Shown here in pieces: positions 61,572-64,000 of a stretch of 64,000 nucleotides of DNA. The notes beneath the pieces were generated by a model that did no database searches, had not been told where the DNA came from, and saw nothing but the letters and a program-made list of their open reading frames with translations. A program made the position numbers and the translations under genes. How positions within the stretch are numbered: position 1 is the first letter of the stretch; each line of letters begins with the position of its first letter. The DNA lies in the NCBI RefSeq assembly GCF_964026565.1, contig NZ_OZ032162.1, forward strand, positions 744,001-808,000, read 5' to 3'. This DNA is from Rickettsia endosymbiont of Ceutorhynchus obstrictus. GTDB taxonomy: Bacteria > Pseudomonadota > Alphaproteobacteria > Rickettsiales > Rickettsiaceae.

Positions 61572-61753
61572 CATAACTGTCCGAAGTTGAAAAAAGGCTG
61601 TGTCATGCCGTGACTTGATCACGGCATCCAGGAAAATAAAGCCATATTAGACTTATTTTAGAATCTTTTTATGATATTATAAGCTGGATTCCGTGGTCGT
61701 AGCCACGGAATGACAGAATTTTTACCTCTTTATTTAAACGTTCGTACACTAGA
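61572..61753. mobile_element. Hybrid C/A inverted-repeat element (182 bp)
   Basis: The left end is that of family C (CATAACTGTCCGAAGTTG); the body from about 61592 and the right end (AACGTTCGTACACTAGA) are those of family A. 9-bp direct repeats GCCTTTAGC at 61563-61571 and 61754-61762, the reverse complement of the target at 18022, again at a GTCAT hairpin tip. Upstream, a small unit at 61516-61542 is one hairpin of module E. The remaining 383-bp gap has a CGAGCCATGCAACAACGCC end and no gene. Confidence 0.75.
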
Positions 61754-61839
61754 GCCTTTAGCTAGAATGACATCGCAAATTCGAGCCATGCAACAACGCC
61801 TCCAGTCGCTCGCAATGACCTAAATTCGTGTGCTTATTT

Positions 61840-62511
61840 CTAAGGAGTTAAAGCTAAATTGTGTTTTAAGTTGACTAGCTTAATGTGACAGTTAACGCTA
61901 CATTTGCTACTAGCTAAGGTAGTTGAGGTTCGTTTTTTAGGTGTGCGTTTTACAATAAAATTTTCTTGAGGCTTTAATTTTATATTTTTCAAAAATTTAT
62001 CTGTTTCATGAGCTAAATATTCTACCTTAACTTTTGCTATTCCTTGCTTTTTAAATTTTAAAATTTCAGCGGCTTTTTCCGAAACATCTACAATGCGATT
62101 CTTTTTAAAAGGACCTCGGTCATTGACCATAAGTATCACGGATTTATTATTAGCTTGATTAGTTACTTTAATAAGGCAAGGCAAGGGCAGGGTTTTGTGG
62201 GCTGCCGTTAATAGGTTTTTGTTATATTTATCTCCATTGGCAGTTTTTTTACCGTGAAATCCACCTTTAGTGCCGTACCAGGAAGCTATGCCTAGCTGGG
62301 TATATGATTTATTAGGGCTTTGAGGTTTATAAGTCTTACCCTTTATTTTATAGCTTTTTCCGACTTTATAGTGTCCTTGATAACTTAAATTGTGAGGATC
62401 ATCTTTTGAGAGGTTTTTATATAGATGTTGTTTTGAAGTATTACAGCTTACAAGTCCAAAACATAGGATCAAAAAAATTAATAATTTTAATTTATTATAA
62501 GTTACTATCAT
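61840..62511 (-). CDS. rlpA: RlpA-family lipoprotein (septal ring lytic transglycosylase)
   Basis: 223 residues. Lipobox LVSC (Cys about residue 23). Double-psi beta barrel: LGIASWYGTKGGFHGKKTANGDKYNKNLLTAAHKTLPLPCLIKVTNQANNKSVILMVNDRGPF, with the conserved Asp-Arg-Gly-Pro, followed by RIVDVSEKAAEIL. It cleaves or binds denuded peptidoglycan strands in other bacteria. No C-terminal SPOR domain is evident. It overlaps the BON gene by 17 bases. Confidence 0.9.
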   Translation of the reverse strand: MIVTYNKLKLLIFLILCFGLVSCNTSKQHLYKNLSKDDPHNLSYQGHYKVGKSYKIKGKTYKPQSPNKSYTQLGIASWYGTKGGFHGKKTANGDKYNKNLLTAAHKTLPLPCLIKVTNQANNKSVILMVNDRGPFKKNRIVDVSEKAAEILKFKKQGIAKVKVEYLAHETDKFLKNIKLKPQENFIVKRTPKKRTSTTLASSKCSVNCHIKLVNLKHNLALTP

Positions 62512-63121
62512 CTATATCATTATTTTCGTTAGTATCGGAAAAATTATTCATTATTTTAACATAACAGACTACTTTCTCAACGCCTTTTATTTTTGATGAA
62601 ATAGCAGATATTTTTGCTAATTCTTCTTCTGACCTAGCAATACCGAATAAATATACAATATTATTTACGGTAAGAACTGTATAATTTGCAAATTTTATAT
62701 CTTTTCTAACTAAAGTTTTCGTTTTAATCTGCGTGGTTATAAGGCTGTCTCTGGTATATTGCACTAAATCAAAGTGATTGCTTTTTTTATTAACTTTAAG
62801 CTCATTAATAACTTCTTTAACTCCTTTTTGATTCCAAGCAATTTCTATTGCTTTCAAAGCATCTTCTTCTTTTTCTATATTTCCGGTAAATAATACTCGT
62901 GCTTGTGACACTTCTACCTTAATTTTTGCGCCTAACTCCTTAAAGTTATTTTTAATGAGTGCTGTTTTAATTGCCGCCGAGATTTTGGAGTCATTGATTG
63001 TTTCCGACATTGGCTGATCTTTTGAAGCGGCAATACCGGTAGTAGTTGCAGCGGTAAAGATTGCCGGTAAACAACCGCTTAGCGTAAGAGATAAAAACAT
63101 GATTATTAAAATTTTTTGCAT
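62495..63121 (-). CDS. BON-domain lipoprotein (YraP/DolP-like)
   Basis: 208 residues. Lipobox LSGC (Cys17). Two BON domains: residues about 45-115 (ISAAIKTALIKNNF...ARVLFTGNIEKEEDALKAIEIAWNQKGVKEVINEL) and 122-190 (DSLITTQIKTKTL...YTVLTVNNIVYLFGIARSEEELAKISAISSKIKGVEKVVCYV). Expected at the outer membrane periplasmic face, for envelope integrity. It lies between yciB and rlpA in one minus-strand run. Confidence 0.9.
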   Translation of the reverse strand: MQKILIIMFLSLTLSGCLPAIFTAATTTGIAASKDQPMSETINDSKISAAIKTALIKNNFKELGAKIKVEVSQARVLFTGNIEKEEDALKAIEIAWNQKGVKEVINELKVNKKSNHFDLVQYTRDSLITTQIKTKTLVRKDIKFANYTVLTVNNIVYLFGIARSEEELAKISAISSKIKGVEKVVCYVKIMNNFSDTNENNDIDDSNL

Positions 63122-63123
63122 AA

Positions 63124-63666
63124 TTATAATTTTTTATCAGGTAATTTGTTTCTTAACAAGTAAGGTATTTGTAATAAAATAACTATAAGAGTAATCGGGA
63201 TTACCCCAAATACTTTGAATTTTACCCATGTTACTTCCGTAAAGTTACGCCAAACTATTTCATTAATTACGGCCATGACAAAGAAAAATCCGGCGGCTCT
63301 GTAGCTTAAAGTAATCCAGCTTTCTTCTTTAAGCTGAATTATACTTTCTAAAGCATATTTAATAAAGGGATTTTTTCTTATACCGCTCATAAGAAAAATA
63401 ATACCGAAAATAATATATAAGATAGTCGGTTTTATTTTTATATACATCGAATTGCCGCTAATTAACGTGATACTACCGGAAACAAGTAAAACACTTGCAG
63501 AAATTAGCGATAATTTAGATACTTTCCCGTCGATAAAATAACAAAGAGTGATACAAATAATAGCGGTGATAAGCATATACAAAGTAGCATTTTGTATACC
63601 GCCGCCATAAAAAAATCCGACAAAAAATGCTATTACGGGACCGATTTCTGATAATAATTTGAACAT
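63124..63666 (-). CDS. yciB: Inner membrane septation protein YciB (IspZ)
   Basis: 180 residues with 5-6 helices. LLSEIGPVIAFFVGFFYGGGIQNAT at the N terminus and AAGFFFVMAVINEIVWRNFTEVTWVKFKVFGVIPITLI at the C terminus are family signatures. Involved in envelope and septum maintenance in enteric bacteria. Its stop is 2 bp before the BON gene, so yciB, the BON gene and rlpA form one envelope operon. Confidence 0.93.
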   Translation of the reverse strand: MFKLLSEIGPVIAFFVGFFYGGGIQNATLYMLITAIICITLCYFIDGKVSKLSLISASVLLVSGSITLISGNSMYIKIKPTILYIIFGIIFLMSGIRKNPFIKYALESIIQLKEESWITLSYRAAGFFFVMAVINEIVWRNFTEVTWVKFKVFGVIPITLIVILLQIPYLLRNKLPDKKL

Positions 63667-63756
63667 ATAATATTTTTAATGTGTTTAGAATAAATTTATT
63701 CTATGTGTAATAAGTAATGAAAATAAACCTTCGTGATGTCATTCCTGCAACGGTGC

Positions 63757-63960
63757 GGCGTTGTTGCATGGCTCGAAAATTAATAAAAAACTTGTCATTG
63801 CGAAGCCACGAAGTGGCTGCGGCAATCCAGGCTATCCCGAATGTAATGAGGGATTTAATGAGAATGCTAAACAAGTTTAGCATATCTGGATTGCAGCAAT
63901 GGCATAAATGCCTCCTCGCAATGACGATTCCGGTAGCCATGCAATAACGCTAGTATAATG
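63757..63960. repeat. Repeat block at the window end
   Basis: GGCGTTGTTGCATGGCTCG (63757) and GCCATGCAATAACGCT (to about 63950) enclose a TTGTCATTGCGAAGCC...CCTCGCAATGACG double hairpin (63793-63926). Its spacer, GGCTATCCCGAATG...CTAAACAAGTTTAGC, is the divergent E-like module seen at 41409. Short frames over it (63701-63940 minus, 63717-63947 plus) are repeat sequence. No gene in the last 334 bp. Confidence 0.68.
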
Positions 63961-64000
63961 CCGGAATGACCTCTTCCGGCATTATTCCTTAAACTAGCGC

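Overview
The window is from an AT-rich (about one third GC) alphaproteobacterial chromosome and is almost certainly a Rickettsia of the spotted fever or transitional group. The evidence is a RickA-type Arp2/3 activator (proline tracts, WH2, acidic tail), a nuo operon with typical rickettsial proteins, small reduced gene neighbourhoods, and intergenic DNA packed with palindromic repeats. I cannot assign a species. Nearly all genes are housekeeping. No rRNA, no CRISPR array and no complete transposase gene was seen. One tRNA (Cys) is present.

Layout. 1-5.5 kb: 3' part of an unknown gene, ispB, a HigBA-like toxin-antitoxin pair, a DUF4143 ATPase, mpg and yidD. 5.5-9.5 kb: nuoEDCBA on the minus strand, broken by a mobile element and by a GIY-YIG gene. 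9.8-13.2 kb: O-antigen ligase-like gene, DUF2155 protein, stand-alone phage terminase. 13.5-18 kb: tRNA-Cys, xerD, two tandem Rickettsia-type paralogues. 18.4-25.6 kb: rplT-rpmI, queE, rplY, pth, GNAT, ychF, MFS transporter. 26-32.4 kb (minus): murE, second GIY-YIG gene, murF, mraY, rickA. 32.6-41.3 kb: mfd-sdhE, rhodanese-dnaA, trpS/plsC, host-attachment-like protein. 41.6-48.5 kb: FadB-like fusion, holin-like protein, hda-perM, grpE/rph. 49-54.3 kb: outer-membrane-like protein, GT2 glycosyltransferase, groESL. 54.7-61.5 kb: a surface-glycan type cluster (membrane protein, tandem GT32 protein, GT4, epimerase, class II aldolase). 61.8-63.7 kb: rlpA, BON lipoprotein, yciB.

The most interesting content lies between the genes. 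The gaps hold several layers of short elements nested in one another. (1) Double-hairpin units have outer arms beginning GTCAT and ending ATGAC, a short AT-rich spacer, and several arm families. (2) About 60-bp two-hairpin modules (11 full-length copies plus one single hairpin) sit in those spacers. (3) Terminal-inverted-repeat elements of 140-200 bp (families A, B, C, D below) carry a double-hairpin unit as body and are flanked by 9-bp (once 10-bp) direct repeats. Those flanking repeats fall again and again at the tip of a pre-existing hairpin. (4) In two places the spacer of a double-hairpin unit is exactly filled by a small GIY-YIG endonuclease gene, giving units of 376 and 377 bp. I read this as a self-propagating repeat system: hairpin units that can carry a homing-type nuclease, serving as preferred landing sites for non-autonomous transposable elements. 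It has broken up the nuo operon, the mur cluster and the groES-groEL interval, and repeat-like DNA also lies inside rickA and murE.
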